DNA from: a virus
Reading direction: 5' to 3' (one strand)
DNA length: 20,076 bases
Virus record (IMG/VR): IMGVR_UViG_3300025601_000166
Location: 1 to 20,076 of that record
The notes under the pieces are model-generated. The model was not told where the DNA came from, did no database searches, and saw only the letters and a list, made by a program, of their open reading frames with translations. Below, in pieces: positions 1-7,002 of this stretch; position 1 is the first letter of the stretch; the number at the start of each line of letters is the position of its first letter. The translations under genes were made by a program, and so were the position numbers.

Positions 1-290
1 CAGCTGACTATGAAACTGTAAAGGCTTACGAGCGCCGCTTTGATGAGGGGCTTGAAACTGTTCTTGGCCGCATTGAAGGTCTTGTAATGCTTGCCCGCGT
101 TCTGCATGGCGGCGATAAAAAGGAAGTTGCACTAAACTTTGTTCCAAACTTGATCCACAAAGAAGATGCTAGCTTTATCTTTCGTGTGCTTGACGGCAAA
201 GAACTGCGGCCTCTTGTACTTGAACATATTCGCAAAGGTGCGGGCAATACTGCACGTTATGAAGCACTTGAAAAATGGATGGAGATGTGA
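1..290 (+). CDS. C-terminal part of an unidentified phage protein
   Basis: The reading frame is open from the window edge (first full codon at base 3) to TGA at 288-290, so only the last 95 residues are visible. They are charged and helical, and include the segment DASFIFRVLDGKELRPLVLE. The pattern of a short helical tail ending in 'DGK(E/D)LRxLVxxxIR' recalls the C-terminal tails of some phage RNA ligases, but no catalytic motif lies inside the window, so this is only a guess. Base composition is slightly richer in GC than the following genes. The next gene starts two bases after the stop, so the two are probably co-transcribed. Confidence 0.6.
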   Translation, partial: ADYETVKAYERRFDEGLETVLGRIEGLVMLARVLHGGDKKEVALNFVPNLIHKEDASFIFRVLDGKELRPLVLEHIRKGAGNTARYEALEKWMEM

Positions 291-291
291 T

Positions 292-546
292 ATGGTAGAA
301 TTTGTTGATGCATCTATCCTTGATTTAGCAAAGTCTACTGAGTTTCTGCACCATATCAGGCCCTCTTTTAGAGATAAGCTTGTCTATGGTATTAAGAAAC
401 CAGCTGATACTGACAGAAGTGTTGTATTCTATCTAATGCCTCGCAATTCCGAAGAAAAAAGAACTGAGGCAGATGTTGAAACATTCATCTTTTCATCAGA
501 ATACATTTTGGAACATCCATTTTGGAACAAAGGAGAACCAGCATGA
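292..546 (+). CDS. hypothetical protein, 84 aa
   Basis: I do not recognise this protein. The frame is open further upstream, but the ATG at 292 has GGAG (279-282) just upstream and follows the previous stop directly, so I chose it over an internal start at 166 that would overlap the upstream gene. The product is a small acidic-to-neutral soluble protein with no membrane segment. It has a central strand-like stretch, SVVFYLMPRN, followed by an EEKRTEAD turn and ETFIFSSEYILEHPFW. The stop overlaps the next ATG (ATGA), which suggests translational coupling in the same early operon. Confidence 0.6.
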   Translation: MVEFVDASILDLAKSTEFLHHIRPSFRDKLVYGIKKPADTDRSVVFYLMPRNSEEKRTEADVETFIFSSEYILEHPFWNKGEPA

Positions 547-794
547 TTGAAGCACTTGAATACCAGAAAAAGCGTTCTATCCTAGAGGACTATGATTATG
601 AAGAAAAAGTTCGTTTGTTGACTTTGAACAAACGCATTGAATGGTTCATTGACAACAAACCTGATATGAGCCAAAATGATAAGTGGGATGCGTTCTATCA
701 TATCTGCGATGATTTTGAAGGTTACACCGAAGAACGAATGAAACAGATGATCAATAACTCAATTCGCCACAAAGGGCTGAGTGTATCTATCTAA
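543..794 (+). CDS. hypothetical protein, 83 aa
   Basis: I do not recognise this protein. The start at 543 is preceded by a strong ribosome-binding site, AAAGGAG at 529-535, and overlaps the previous stop by four bases. An upstream in-frame start at 522 has no such site. The product is predicted to be all-helical and highly charged (for example QKKRSILEDYDYEEKVRLL near the N-terminus), without cysteines suited to metal binding and without membrane segments. It sits in a run of small unknown genes of the type that T4-like phages keep for host takeover; that role is inference only. Confidence 0.65.
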   Translation: MIEALEYQKKRSILEDYDYEEKVRLLTLNKRIEWFIDNKPDMSQNDKWDAFYHICDDFEGYTEERMKQMINNSIRHKGLSVSI

Positions 795-824
795 ATACGA
801 TACTAATATAGAAATGGTATAAAA

Positions 825-1211
825 ATGAACACTGTTGAAAAACTAAAAGCAACAACACTTCAACTACGTAAAGATAGGCATCAGCTTGGCGCTACAATGC
901 AATTCCACCTAAGTGAACTTGCTAATATCGGTAAGGCAAAGAATCGTGAGACGACTGAAGATGAAACAATTCAATATCTGAAAAAATCAGTTCAGAAATT
1001 GAAAGAAGATAAACATTCTAATTTGCAAGAAGCTGATATTCTTGAGCACTTACTGCCACAAATGGCAACTTCCGATGAAGTGCGGACTTATATCTTCATG
1101 TTGCAAGCAGAGCGGGGTTTGGACATTTCCAATACAGGTGCTGTTATGAAAGCAGTAAAGCAGAAATTTGGTGTTTTGGTTGATATGAAAATGGTGCAGG
1201 GTATGCTATGA
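825..1211 (+). CDS. GatB/YqeY-domain-like protein
   Basis: This 128-aa protein matches the YqeY family, the stand-alone relative of the C-terminal tRNA-binding domain of the GatB amidotransferase subunit. An N-terminal helix region (LRKDRHQLGATMQFHLSEL) corresponds to the YqeY 'R.....LR.LLAEIKN' segment. It is followed by DETIQYLKKSVQKLKED, the 'EADILEHLLPQ' signature around residues 66-79 (equivalent to 'EIEILEEYLPKQ'), and a C-terminal 'GAVMKAVKQKFG..VDMKMVQGML' helix pair. Cellular YqeY is about 150 aa, so this copy is slightly short. The family's function is unproven; binding tRNA or altering aminoacyl-tRNA pools is the usual suggestion. The ribosome-binding site is weak, and the gene overlaps the next by four bases. 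Confidence 0.75.
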   Translation: MNTVEKLKATTLQLRKDRHQLGATMQFHLSELANIGKAKNRETTEDETIQYLKKSVQKLKEDKHSNLQEADILEHLLPQMATSDEVRTYIFMLQAERGLDISNTGAVMKAVKQKFGVLVDMKMVQGML

Positions 1212-1483
1212 ATGAACTAAGAAAAGGCAAACTTTCACCTTCACAACAGATACTATTATCTGAGCTTATGGAAGAAAACTTTCCTGAGATTATAGGATGG
1301 GGTAGTCTTGTTGATCACTGGAAGATAGAAACCAACCCATCCGATATATATGCAGGCCTAGTAGGTGTATATGAGATCAATGGGAAATTTAAGCAATGTT
1401 ATTTCTCTATGTACACTAATGCAACTATTACTGATGTAGTTGCCCATTATGACCATACTGGCTGGGACCGCATACAAACATAA
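1208..1483 (+). CDS. hypothetical protein, 91 aa
   Basis: I do not recognise this protein. It starts at an ATG overlapping the stop of the YqeY-like gene (ATGA), so translation is probably coupled. The second half looks like a small beta-rich domain: SDIYAGLVGVYEINGKFKQ is followed by CYFSMYTNATITDVVAHYDH. There is no signal peptide or membrane helix, and no obvious catalytic motif. The stop lies in an A/T-rich stretch that contains a CATAAATA sequence resembling a late promoter. Confidence 0.6.
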   Translation: MNELRKGKLSPSQQILLSELMEENFPEIIGWGSLVDHWKIETNPSDIYAGLVGVYEINGKFKQCYFSMYTNATITDVVAHYDHTGWDRIQT

Positions 1484-1512
1484 ATAAATAATGATAAACT
1501 TATAGGAATATC

Positions 1513-1755
1513 ATGTCTATTGTTACCAAATATATAAAGCGAATTTGCATAGCAACATCTGTGCTTTTAAATGTATTGCTACTCGGTGAAAGTAATCAGA
1601 CATTTAGCGCTAGAAACTATGGGTGGAAACGAAAAGGCAAGCCAAATATAGTTTGGTTTGTAGATCCTATTGCTAGAGTATTTTTTAAGGATAATAATCA
1701 TTGTTTATGCTCATGGGCATACTGGTATGTTAGAAAAAATAAAGGAATTAAGTAG
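1513..1755 (+). CDS. small membrane protein, 80 aa
   Basis: The protein has an N-terminal hydrophobic segment at about residues 9-26 (KRICIATSVLLNVLLLGESN), so it is probably a single-pass inner-membrane protein. The rest follows a pattern I know from many phage genomes: Q-T-FSAR-x-W-K-R-x-GKPN-x-V-x-F-x-D, then a 'NHC..SW.YW..RK' tail. The family is uncharacterised. The tail has two nearby cysteines (residues 64 and 66). The ribosome-binding site TAGGA (1501-1505) is six bases before the ATG. The stop TAG overlaps the GTG start of the glutaredoxin gene by one base. Confidence 0.7.
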   Translation: MSIVTKYIKRICIATSVLLNVLLLGESNQTFSARNYGWKRKGKPNIVWFVDPIARVFFKDNNHCLCSWAYWYVRKNKGIK

Positions 1756-2009
1756 TGATTACAATATACGGAAAAGAAAACTGCCCTTGGTGTGTGAAGG
1801 CAAAAAACCTTGCTGAGCAATACTCACTGAAATATGATTACCGAGACATAGGCGCTAATCCTGAGCTTAGAACAGAATTATTTGCTCGACACCCAGATAC
1901 TAAAACAGTACCACAGATTTGGTGGTATGATAGGCACTTGGGCGGTTTTGATGCATTAGCAGCAGAGATTGAAAATTCAGTAGGTGGTTTTGGTGAACAA
2001 AAAATTTAA
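1755..2009 (+). CDS. glutaredoxin
   Basis: This 84-aa protein is a compact glutaredoxin. The active site CPWC is at residues 10-13 after a beta strand (MITIYGKEN). The cis-proline motif TVPQIW is at 51-56, and GGFD (63-66) is the glutathione-binding turn. Length and motif order fit small phage and bacterial glutaredoxins. In T4-like phages such proteins supply electrons to the phage ribonucleotide reductase, but no reductase gene lies in this window. The start is GTG at 1755, supported by AAGGA at 1742-1746 and by the absence of an ATG near the N-terminus. The next gene overlaps its 3' end. Confidence 0.92.
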   Translation: MITIYGKENCPWCVKAKNLAEQYSLKYDYRDIGANPELRTELFARHPDTKTVPQIWWYDRHLGGFDALAAEIENSVGGFGEQKI

Positions 2010-2283
2010 ACCTATTGACTTACTAAAAGGATTGGATTATAGTAGACTAGACCAAACAGATATAGGACTATATGAGCAGCATGTCGTAAAAATAATGATC
2101 TGTGATAATTGCACGATGTCAGAAGCATTGAAGATTGATTTTCAAATGAATATGCTCGATAAAGATTGTGTGTTTGATCTTGTTGAATATTTAGAAGAAA
2201 AACTACCAGCACTAAATAAAGTATCCTTTTATATGGATATCTATACTGGTAAAATAAATGACTTTTACTTAACAAAAGAGTAA
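1993..2283 (+). CDS. hypothetical protein, 96 aa
   Basis: I do not recognise this protein. The frame opens with three alternative starts (GTG 1984, TTG 1990, GTG 1993). I chose GTG 1993 because AGGTGG at 1982-1987 lies six bases before it, giving MNKKFKPIDLLKG as N-terminus. The protein is acidic, helical at first and then beta-rich (KVSFYMDIYTGKINDFYLTK at the end). It contains two cysteines close together (ICDNC) without a second pair, so a zinc site is unlikely. It overlaps the glutaredoxin gene by 17 bases in another frame, typical of the tight packing here. Confidence 0.6.
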   Translation: MNKKFKPIDLLKGLDYSRLDQTDIGLYEQHVVKIMICDNCTMSEALKIDFQMNMLDKDCVFDLVEYLEEKLPALNKVSFYMDIYTGKINDFYLTKE

Positions 2284-2290
2284 GTTTATT

Positions 2291-2593
2291 ATGAAAAAAG
2301 AAAAACGTAAGTCACTAATTGAAGCAGAAAAGCAAATGCAAGCTTTACTTAAAAAAGTAGGCTATACTGGTGCGTATAAAGGTAATATAGTAAATGAAAT
2401 ACCAAGATACAAAATAGAAGGTAGGAATTATACCTCAGATATTGTGCCTGGTGTGTCAAAACTTAAAGAAAAACCAGTGTATAGCGGAGACCAGCTACTA
2501 GGTATAGCCTTAAACCACAAATCAAATTACGAACCAATTCGCAAGGACAATAAACAAGCTGCAATTGATTCAGCACAGATGCGGAGAAGCTGA
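2291..2593 (+). CDS. conserved phage hypothetical protein, 100 aa
   Basis: The protein begins with a lysine-rich helix (MKKEKRKSLIEAEKQMQALL), followed by 'KKVGYTGAYKG..VNEIPRYK' and 'NYTSDIVPG'. I have seen this LKKVGYxGxxKGxxVNEIPxYK pattern in small proteins of T4-like and rhizobial phages, but no function is known. The highly charged, aromatic-poor composition suggests a nucleic-acid or protein binder with little hydrophobic core. No strong ribosome-binding site is visible before the ATG; AAAGAG at 2275-2280 is the nearest purine run. It lies directly upstream of the RuvC-like gene. Confidence 0.6.
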   Translation: MKKEKRKSLIEAEKQMQALLKKVGYTGAYKGNIVNEIPRYKIEGRNYTSDIVPGVSKLKEKPVYSGDQLLGIALNHKSNYEPIRKDNKQAAIDSAQMRRS

Positions 2594-2595
2594 AT

Positions 2596-2622
2596 AAATA
2601 GTACCAAAGAGAGGTACTATTT
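2596..2622 (+). promoter_or_regulatory. hairpin around the ribosome-binding site of the RuvC-like gene
   Basis: A perfect 10-bp stem (2596-2605 with 2613-2622) closes a 7-base AAAGAGA loop. The Shine-Dalgarno sequence GAGAGG spans the loop and the first stem bases, and the ATG follows one base after the stem. Folding would limit ribosome access, so this is likely a translational control hairpin. Whether it is regulated cannot be told from sequence. An AATAAATA element (2593-2600) one base from the late consensus overlaps the 5' arm. Confidence 0.6.
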
Positions 2623-2623
2623 T

Positions 2624-3178
2624 ATGATTATCGCTGGGATCGACTATTCAATGACAAGCCCTTCAATCTGTATACATGAAGGACTTGAATGGAATTTTAA
2701 AAATTGCAAATTTTTCTATTTGATTAAGAAGGATAAACATATGGTGATTACGGATCGACTCAAAGGCACTCTTTATCCTGAGTGGAAAGTTGACCCGGAA
2801 CGATATGATAATTTGTCTCGTTGGGCCCGTGAAATTATTCATGAGCACTCAGTAACTAAAGTTTTTATGGAAGGTTATGCATTTGGGGCTACGGGTAGAG
2901 TATTTCAAATAGCGGAAAATACTGGTTCTCTTAAATACCAATTGTGGAAAGAAGGTTTGGGTTATGATGTATACCCACCGTCAATGATCAAGAAGTTTGC
3001 AACAGGTAAAGGTAATGCAAATAAAGAAAAAATGTGGGAAGCATTTAAGAAAGAAACAAATTATAATATCTTTAACATACTAGGACAAGAGGAAGGTAAG
3101 CACTGGAATCCAGTTTCAGATATTGTTGATGCTTTTTATATTGCAAAATTAGGCTTTATAAACCAACAAAGTGATTGA
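2624..3178 (+). CDS. RuvC-like Holliday junction resolvase
   Basis: This 184-aa RNase H-fold nuclease has the RuvC acidic layout. The first strand GIDYSMTSPS carries D7, E83 lies in VFMEGYAFG, and the C-terminal helix VSDIVDAFYIAKLG carries D166 and D169. A TGKGNANKEKMWEAF segment (127-141) matches the basic substrate-binding region of phage RuvC-like proteins. It would cleave branched DNA during recombination-dependent replication or packaging, the job done in T4 by the unrelated endonuclease VII. The last codons overlap the -35 box of the next promoter (the stop TGA is inside TTGACA). Confidence 0.85.
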   Translation: MIIAGIDYSMTSPSICIHEGLEWNFKNCKFFYLIKKDKHMVITDRLKGTLYPEWKVDPERYDNLSRWAREIIHEHSVTKVFMEGYAFGATGRVFQIAENTGSLKYQLWKEGLGYDVYPPSMIKKFATGKGNANKEKMWEAFKKETNYNIFNILGQEEGKHWNPVSDIVDAFYIAKLGFINQQSD

Positions 3179-3203
3179 CATAACCAATACTAAGGTTTAT
3201 ATT
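3175..3203 (+). promoter_or_regulatory. sigma70-type promoter for the 3238 operon
   Basis: TTGACA (3175-3180) and TATATT (3198-3203) are separated by exactly 17 bp. The -35 box overlaps the stop of the RuvC-like gene, and the start codon of the next gene is 63 bp from the -35 box. The spacer holds CC...GG flanks (CCAATACTAAGG) but not the CGAATCGG core of the sister promoters. Confidence 0.75.
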
Positions 3204-3237
3204 TAACTATACAACAGAAACATAATGAGGGTAGAGT

Positions 3238-3480
3238 ATGTGGATCAAACGTAAAAGTGTTATTTCTGGTATTGAGCGGACTCTCAGCATTCCAGTAAAC
3301 CCAGATGATTATTTGTCATGGAAGTCTGGTGCCGGTAGTATTCAAGACATGATGCCATATCTCAATGACAACGACAGGGAATTTCTTTTGTCTGGCATTA
3401 CCTCAGAGGAATGGGATGCCGCATTTCTAGATGAGTATGATGAAAGTGATGATATGCTAAATCACGAGGCTGCATTTTGA
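3238..3480 (+). CDS. conserved small phage/plasmid protein, 80 aa
   Basis: The product matches a widespread small protein of phages and mobile elements of unknown function. The pattern is an N-terminal 'R.S..SG....L.IPV....Y..WK.G', then 'IQDMMPYLNDNDREFLLSGI' and 'TSEEWDAAF'. The 'DREF..SGIT.EEW' signature is the part I recognise. It is acidic at the C-terminus and has no membrane segment. It is the first gene behind the promoter at 3175, with GAGGG (3227-3231) as ribosome-binding site. Its stop overlaps the TTG start of the kinase gene. Confidence 0.75.
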   Translation: MWIKRKSVISGIERTLSIPVNPDDYLSWKSGAGSIQDMMPYLNDNDREFLLSGITSEEWDAAFLDEYDESDDMLNHEAAF

Positions 3481-4127
3481 TCTTTATCTTAAATGGACCA
3501 CCTGGCTCTGGTAAGGATGAAGCATGCAATTTTTTTGAACAAAAAGATTGTCAGCATGTAAGTTTTAAATTTCACTTATTTAAAGCCACAGTTGAATACT
3601 ATAATGTATCTCTTGAATGGTTTATGCAAGATTATGATAATAGGCAGATAAAGGAAAAAGCAGAAAATCTGCTACATGGTTTGTCAAGAAGGGAAGCACT
3701 TATATATGTTTCAGAAAAAGTAATCAAGCCTCTATATGGAAGGGATTACTTTGGCGTTAGAGCTGCTGAAGAGCTAGAAGTAAATGGCAACTATTGCTTC
3801 AGTGATGGTGGCTTTCACGAAGAACTTATTCCTATTATAAATAAACTCGGGGACAATGCTATAACATTAGTCCAGCTAACGCGAGAAGGTTGTGATTTTT
3901 CTTCTGACTCTAGAAGATATATTAATGGCAATTTGATTGACGAGTTTATTCTTGGCTCACAAACTCCTGTAATAAAAGAATACATCTTAGAAAATAAATT
4001 ACCAGTCAGAACCTATCGTGTGCATAATAATGCTACAGTACAAGATCTTTATAATGTCTTGGAACAAATCCACGAGAAGGAAAGCAATGTCAGAAAAATC
4101 AATAAAAAAGAGAGCAAAGCCAGCTAG
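3477..4127 (+). CDS. deoxynucleoside monophosphate kinase-like P-loop protein
   Basis: The 216-aa protein opens with a beta strand and the Walker A loop GPPGSGKD (residues 7-14). It is followed by 'FKFHLFKATVEYYNV', where acceptor-nucleotide contacts lie in phage gp1-type dNMP kinases, then a YGRDYFGVRAAEEL helix and FSDGGFHEEL. This layout fits T4 gene 1-like kinases, which phosphorylate dNMPs to dNDPs for phage DNA synthesis. The start is TTG at 3477, overlapping the previous stop as TTGA, with GAGG at 3465-3468; no ATG is available before the P-loop. The C-terminal tail is lysine-rich and overlaps the next gene by 41 bases. Confidence 0.8.
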   Translation: MIFILNGPPGSGKDEACNFFEQKDCQHVSFKFHLFKATVEYYNVSLEWFMQDYDNRQIKEKAENLLHGLSRREALIYVSEKVIKPLYGRDYFGVRAAEELEVNGNYCFSDGGFHEELIPIINKLGDNAITLVQLTREGCDFSSDSRRYINGNLIDEFILGSQTPVIKEYILENKLPVRTYRVHNNATVQDLYNVLEQIHEKESNVRKINKKESKAS

Positions 4128-4317
4128 GTTATTTAGTGAAAATCCATATGAATTAGAAACAATATTTGAATCACTAAGTATAGCAAGCAGTAATAATAAG
4201 GAATTAATTTATGTTGATAGACTCATATCCGAAATAAGATCAAATCCACAGGGTGATATAACAAACATAAACTTCAAAATACTACAAGAGCTAAAGTTAA
4301 TTAACATACCAATGTAA
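4087..4317 (+). CDS. hypothetical protein, 76 aa
   Basis: I do not recognise this protein. The ATG at 4087 is preceded by AGAAGGA (4075-4081), a good ribosome-binding site, and was preferred over an internal start at 4018 deep within the kinase gene. The N-terminus is basic (KSIKKRAKPAR) and the remainder is helical with a short 'NPYELETIFESLSIAS' segment and 'LIYVDRLISEIRSNP'. No motifs or membrane segments are visible. It overlaps the 3' end of the kinase gene in a different frame. Confidence 0.6.
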   Translation: MSEKSIKKRAKPARLFSENPYELETIFESLSIASSNNKELIYVDRLISEIRSNPQGDITNINFKILQELKLINIPM

Positions 4318-4332
4318 ACAAGGAACTATATA

Positions 4333-4587
4333 ATGGCTAATAAAAGCAGCGGCAAGACACATACTTCAAAAGGCGAGCGGCGCAGCTCAATGAAAACTCC
4401 TACTACCAATTCGGCTGAAAAAATGCTAAACAAGCAAGCTGCGTGGGTCAAGGGCTCAAATCCATGGGTTACAATTGAAAACCCAAATAAAAATGAAAAG
4501 GACAAGCCACTTATCCGTGTCCGGTATAATGATCTACAGCACGGGTCGTACCGTGAAATTGAGAAAAAAGCATACATAATGAAGTAA
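4333..4587 (+). CDS. hypothetical protein, 84 aa
   Basis: I do not recognise this protein with certainty. It has a low-complexity, Ser/Thr/Lys-rich N-terminus of about 30 residues and then a small ordered part: KQAAWVKGSNPWVTIENPN, then 'KPLIRVRYNDLQHGSYREIE'. Short 'NPWVTI.NP' proteins of this type occur in T4-like phages without known function. AAGGA (4319-4323) precedes the ATG. A gap of ten bases separates it from the next start. Confidence 0.65.
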   Translation: MANKSSGKTHTSKGERRSSMKTPTTNSAEKMLNKQAAWVKGSNPWVTIENPNKNEKDKPLIRVRYNDLQHGSYREIEKKAYIMK

Positions 4588-4597
4588 GGATATGATC

Positions 4598-4864
4598 ATG
4601 GAACTAGTTGATCAAGATACAATCAAAAACCAATTAAAAGAACAAATTTGCCAGGTTATATTTACAAAGGTAGATGGCACTATACGGATAATGAATTGCA
4701 CACTGAATGCTTCTATGATTCCTAGTGATCTATCAGAAGAAAAAACGGGCAGAACTAAGGTCGAAAATGCTGAAGTTCAGGCAGTATATGATGTTGAAGC
4801 ACAGGGGTGGCGATCATTCAGATGGTCTTCAGTCACAAACTTTAGGGCTGATTTAAACCTATGA
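4598..4864 (+). CDS. WYL_2/DUF2693-like Sm-like protein
   Basis: The 88-aa protein resembles the small phage family called DUF2693 or WYL_2, predicted to adopt an SH3/Sm-like barrel. The core 'VIFTKVDGTIRIMNCTLN' (a strand, 'KxDGTxRxMxCTL') is followed by a variable loop and 'VYDVEAQGWRSFRWSSVTNF', matching the family's 'VWDvEakgWRSFRxdSV' end. I chose ATG 4598 because AAGGA (4586-4590) is seven bases away; ATG 4592 would be only one base from it. A role in nucleic-acid binding is inferred from the fold. The stop overlaps the glycosyltransferase ATG. Confidence 0.75.
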   Translation: MELVDQDTIKNQLKEQICQVIFTKVDGTIRIMNCTLNASMIPSDLSEEKTGRTKVENAEVQAVYDVEAQGWRSFRWSSVTNFRADLNL

Positions 4865-5814
4865 GTTGCATTTACAAAGGTTCTGTGATAGAGACAACTT
4901 TATCACAGAACTCAAAGGGCGGAACTGAACAGATGCGCAATCGGTTGCTTAAATATGCCGATCAGCAACTGCTTAATAAAGTAGCAATACATTTTTCAAG
5001 ACCTAGACAATTATATCAAGATGTACCCAATGTGCTTTATTGTCATGATATGCCATTAGATCCAGAAAATAAGATACTCAAAGATAGTGGATGGAAACAG
5101 TTTAGTCACTTTGTATTTGTATCTGCCTGGCAACGAGATCAATACATTTCAATATTCGACATACCATATTCAAAGTGTTCTGTAATTTATAATGCAATTG
5201 AGTTGGAATATGCATATGAAGAAAAACAACAGGATAAAGTTAGATTTATCTACCACACTACACCACATAGAGGTCTTCAGTTAGTATACCCGATCATTGA
5301 TGCTTTATCTAAAGATTTTGATAATGTTCATCTTGATGTGTATTCATCATTTAGCATCTATGGGTGGGAGCAAAGGGATAAGCCCTACAAGGAATTATTT
5401 GATAAGATTGACAATCATTCGCATATGACATATCACGGTGCAAAATCCAATCAGGAAGTATTGGTAGCACTTAAACAATCACATATCTTTATATATCCAT
5501 CTATTTGGCAAGAAACATCTTGTATTGCAATGATCGAAGCAATCCGATCAGGCTGTATGTGCATTCATCCAAATTATGGAGCCCTTACAGAAACTGCATC
5601 TGGACTTACTGCGATGTACGACTATACTGAGGATATGCAAGAACATGCTAATAGATGCTATGCAATTGTTACTAAAATGCTATGGGCGCATAAGCAGCAT
5701 TCTGATTTATTTAATACTATTTCAGCAAATGCTGGGTCTGAGTTGCCAGATAATACAATCCAGCGCTACAAGAATTCATGGGATAACTTATTGAAGGAAC
5801 TTACAAATGGTTGA
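4861..5814 (+). CDS. GT-B glycosyltransferase (GT4-like)
   Basis: This 317-aa protein is a single-polypeptide GT-B glycosyltransferase. The N-terminal half has GGTE (20-23) and 'PNVLYCHDMPLDP', and the linker 'FVFVSAWQRDQYISIF' is typical of GT4 enzymes. The C-terminal half has the HR-G segment (THTP-type 'TTPHRGLQLVYP') and the catalytic E-x7-E pair at E218/E226 in 'WQETSCIAMIEAIRSG'. Family knowledge suggests transfer of a sugar from a nucleotide sugar. In phages the acceptor may be modified DNA bases, virion protein or host surface glycan, and nothing here decides between them. It lies inside a nucleotide-metabolism operon and overlaps both neighbours by a few bases. Confidence 0.85.
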   Translation: MSCIYKGSVIETTLSQNSKGGTEQMRNRLLKYADQQLLNKVAIHFSRPRQLYQDVPNVLYCHDMPLDPENKILKDSGWKQFSHFVFVSAWQRDQYISIFDIPYSKCSVIYNAIELEYAYEEKQQDKVRFIYHTTPHRGLQLVYPIIDALSKDFDNVHLDVYSSFSIYGWEQRDKPYKELFDKIDNHSHMTYHGAKSNQEVLVALKQSHIFIYPSIWQETSCIAMIEAIRSGCMCIHPNYGALTETASGLTAMYDYTEDMQEHANRCYAIVTKMLWAHKQHSDLFNTISANAGSELPDNTIQRYKNSWDNLLKELTNG

Positions 5815-6136
5815 TAATATAGTAAAATTCCCTACTAAACTGGAAACCACAGTAGAAGTAACAGATGGCTGCCATGATGATTCAGTCGACTTTGCATATA
5901 CAGTAATTGAAGAATTGCACGACATGATGCACAATGAAACTGGTGATTGCATCTTTACAGATGAAGATTATCACCCATTGAATTCCATGATGGCAGAAGT
6001 AGTTTCAGCAATGTATCTTGTGTCTCAAGGTATCAATCATCCTATGCAAGAGATTGCAATAAATTTGCTTGAAAATGTTGACATTACAGATAAAGCCGAT
6101 TATAATGAAAATAATGAAATTGATAATGAGGAATAA
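5807..6136 (+). CDS. hypothetical acidic protein, 109 aa
   Basis: I do not recognise a functional family. The N-terminus 'VDNIVKFPTKL' resembles short phage proteins that begin with an 'IVxFP' segment. The middle is helical (FAYTVIEELHDMMHNETGD; MMAEVVSAMYLVSQGINHPM), and the last 20 residues are strongly acidic and asparagine-rich. AAGGAAC (5795-5801) precedes the ATG, which overlaps the end of the glycosyltransferase gene. It directly precedes the RNase H gene. Confidence 0.65.
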   Translation: MVDNIVKFPTKLETTVEVTDGCHDDSVDFAYTVIEELHDMMHNETGDCIFTDEDYHPLNSMMAEVVSAMYLVSQGINHPMQEIAINLLENVDITDKADYNENNEIDNEE

Positions 6137-6141
6137 CTGAA

Positions 6142-7002
6142 GTGCCTATTTTGATGGACTATAATCAGGTTATCCTGGCAACACTATTTGCCAATTTGGG
6201 TAATCATAAAAATGCAGAAATAGATGAAAATATGATACGTCATATGTTCTTAAATTCTCTTCGCGCAAATCGGAAAAAGTTTACCGAAGAGTTCGGGGAA
6301 ATGATCGTATGCGCGGATGGTAAAAATTCGTGGCGAAAAGAGGCATTCCCTTACTACAAGGCGGGTCGAAAGAAAGGCCGGGATGAATCTGAACTAGACT
6401 GGGGTGAGCTTTTCCGTATCATCAATCTTTTACGCAGTGAACTAATTGAGTATTTTCCGTACAAAGTACTTCACTTCGACCGATTAGAAGCGGATGATAT
6501 TATTGGCGTGCTTGCACATAAATTAGGCACTGAACTAAATATGGGTGCTGAAAAAGTGCTTGTATTGTCAGGTGATAAAGACTATATCCAACTACAAACA
6601 TATGCAAATGTCGACCAATATAACCCAGTGCTCAAGAAATGGGTGAGAGATCCAACTCCCGGTAACTATCTAAATGAACATATCATTAAAGGTGACAAGG
6701 GCGATGGGGTACCAAATATTTTATCAGCAGATAATGTATTAGTCATTGGTGAACGACAAAAAACCATGACTGCTAAAAGACTGGCAGCACTACTAGAAGG
6801 TCCAGACACAATGGATGAACTTACTAAGATTAGGTACTTCCGCAATAAGCTAATGATTGACCTCAAAGAAACACCACAAAAATATCAAGATATGATACTA
6901 GAAGAATATGAAAAAGAAAAAGATTTTGGTCGCTCGAAACTATTTAACTTTTTTGTAGAAAAACGACTTAAAAACTTAATTACAGATATCGGTGACTTCT
7001 AA
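6142..7002 (+). CDS. rnh: T4-type RNase H (5'-3' flap exonuclease)
   Basis: The 286-aa protein has the FEN-1/T4 RNase H acidic sites in order: D6 (LMDYNQV), D59 in 'VCADGKNSWRKEAFPYYK', E116/D118/D119 in 'LEADDIIGVLA', D145/D147 in 'LSGDKDYIQLQ', and D185/D188 in 'KGDKGDGVPNI'. The arginine/lysine-rich 'YYKAGRKKGRDE' loop is the usual helical gateway. It removes RNA primers and trims 5' flaps on the lagging strand. Length is close to the T4 enzyme (305 aa). The start is GTG at 6142 after GAGGA (6127-6131). The 3' end is overlapped by 27 bases by a convergent homing endonuclease gene, but the C-terminus appears intact. Confidence 0.92.
   Translation: MPILMDYNQVILATLFANLGNHKNAEIDENMIRHMFLNSLRANRKKFTEEFGEMIVCADGKNSWRKEAFPYYKAGRKKGRDESELDWGELFRIINLLRSELIEYFPYKVLHFDRLEADDIIGVLAHKLGTELNMGAEKVLVLSGDKDYIQLQTYANVDQYNPVLKKWVRDPTPGNYLNEHIIKGDKGDGVPNILSADNVLVIGERQKTMTAKRLAALLEGPDTMDELTKIRYFRNKLMIDLKETPQKYQDMILEEYEKEKDFGRSKLFNFFVEKRLKNLITDIGDF

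Noticed and set aside
1479-1486. CATAAATA resembling a late promoter before the small membrane protein gene
   Set aside because: One mismatch to the consensus in an A/T-rich stretch, no leader stem and no other support.
4326-4577. Antisense open frame of 83 codons over the 4333 gene
   Set aside because: Mirror of a real gene with ribosome-binding site and operon context; its translation is cysteine-rich and lacks a start signal.
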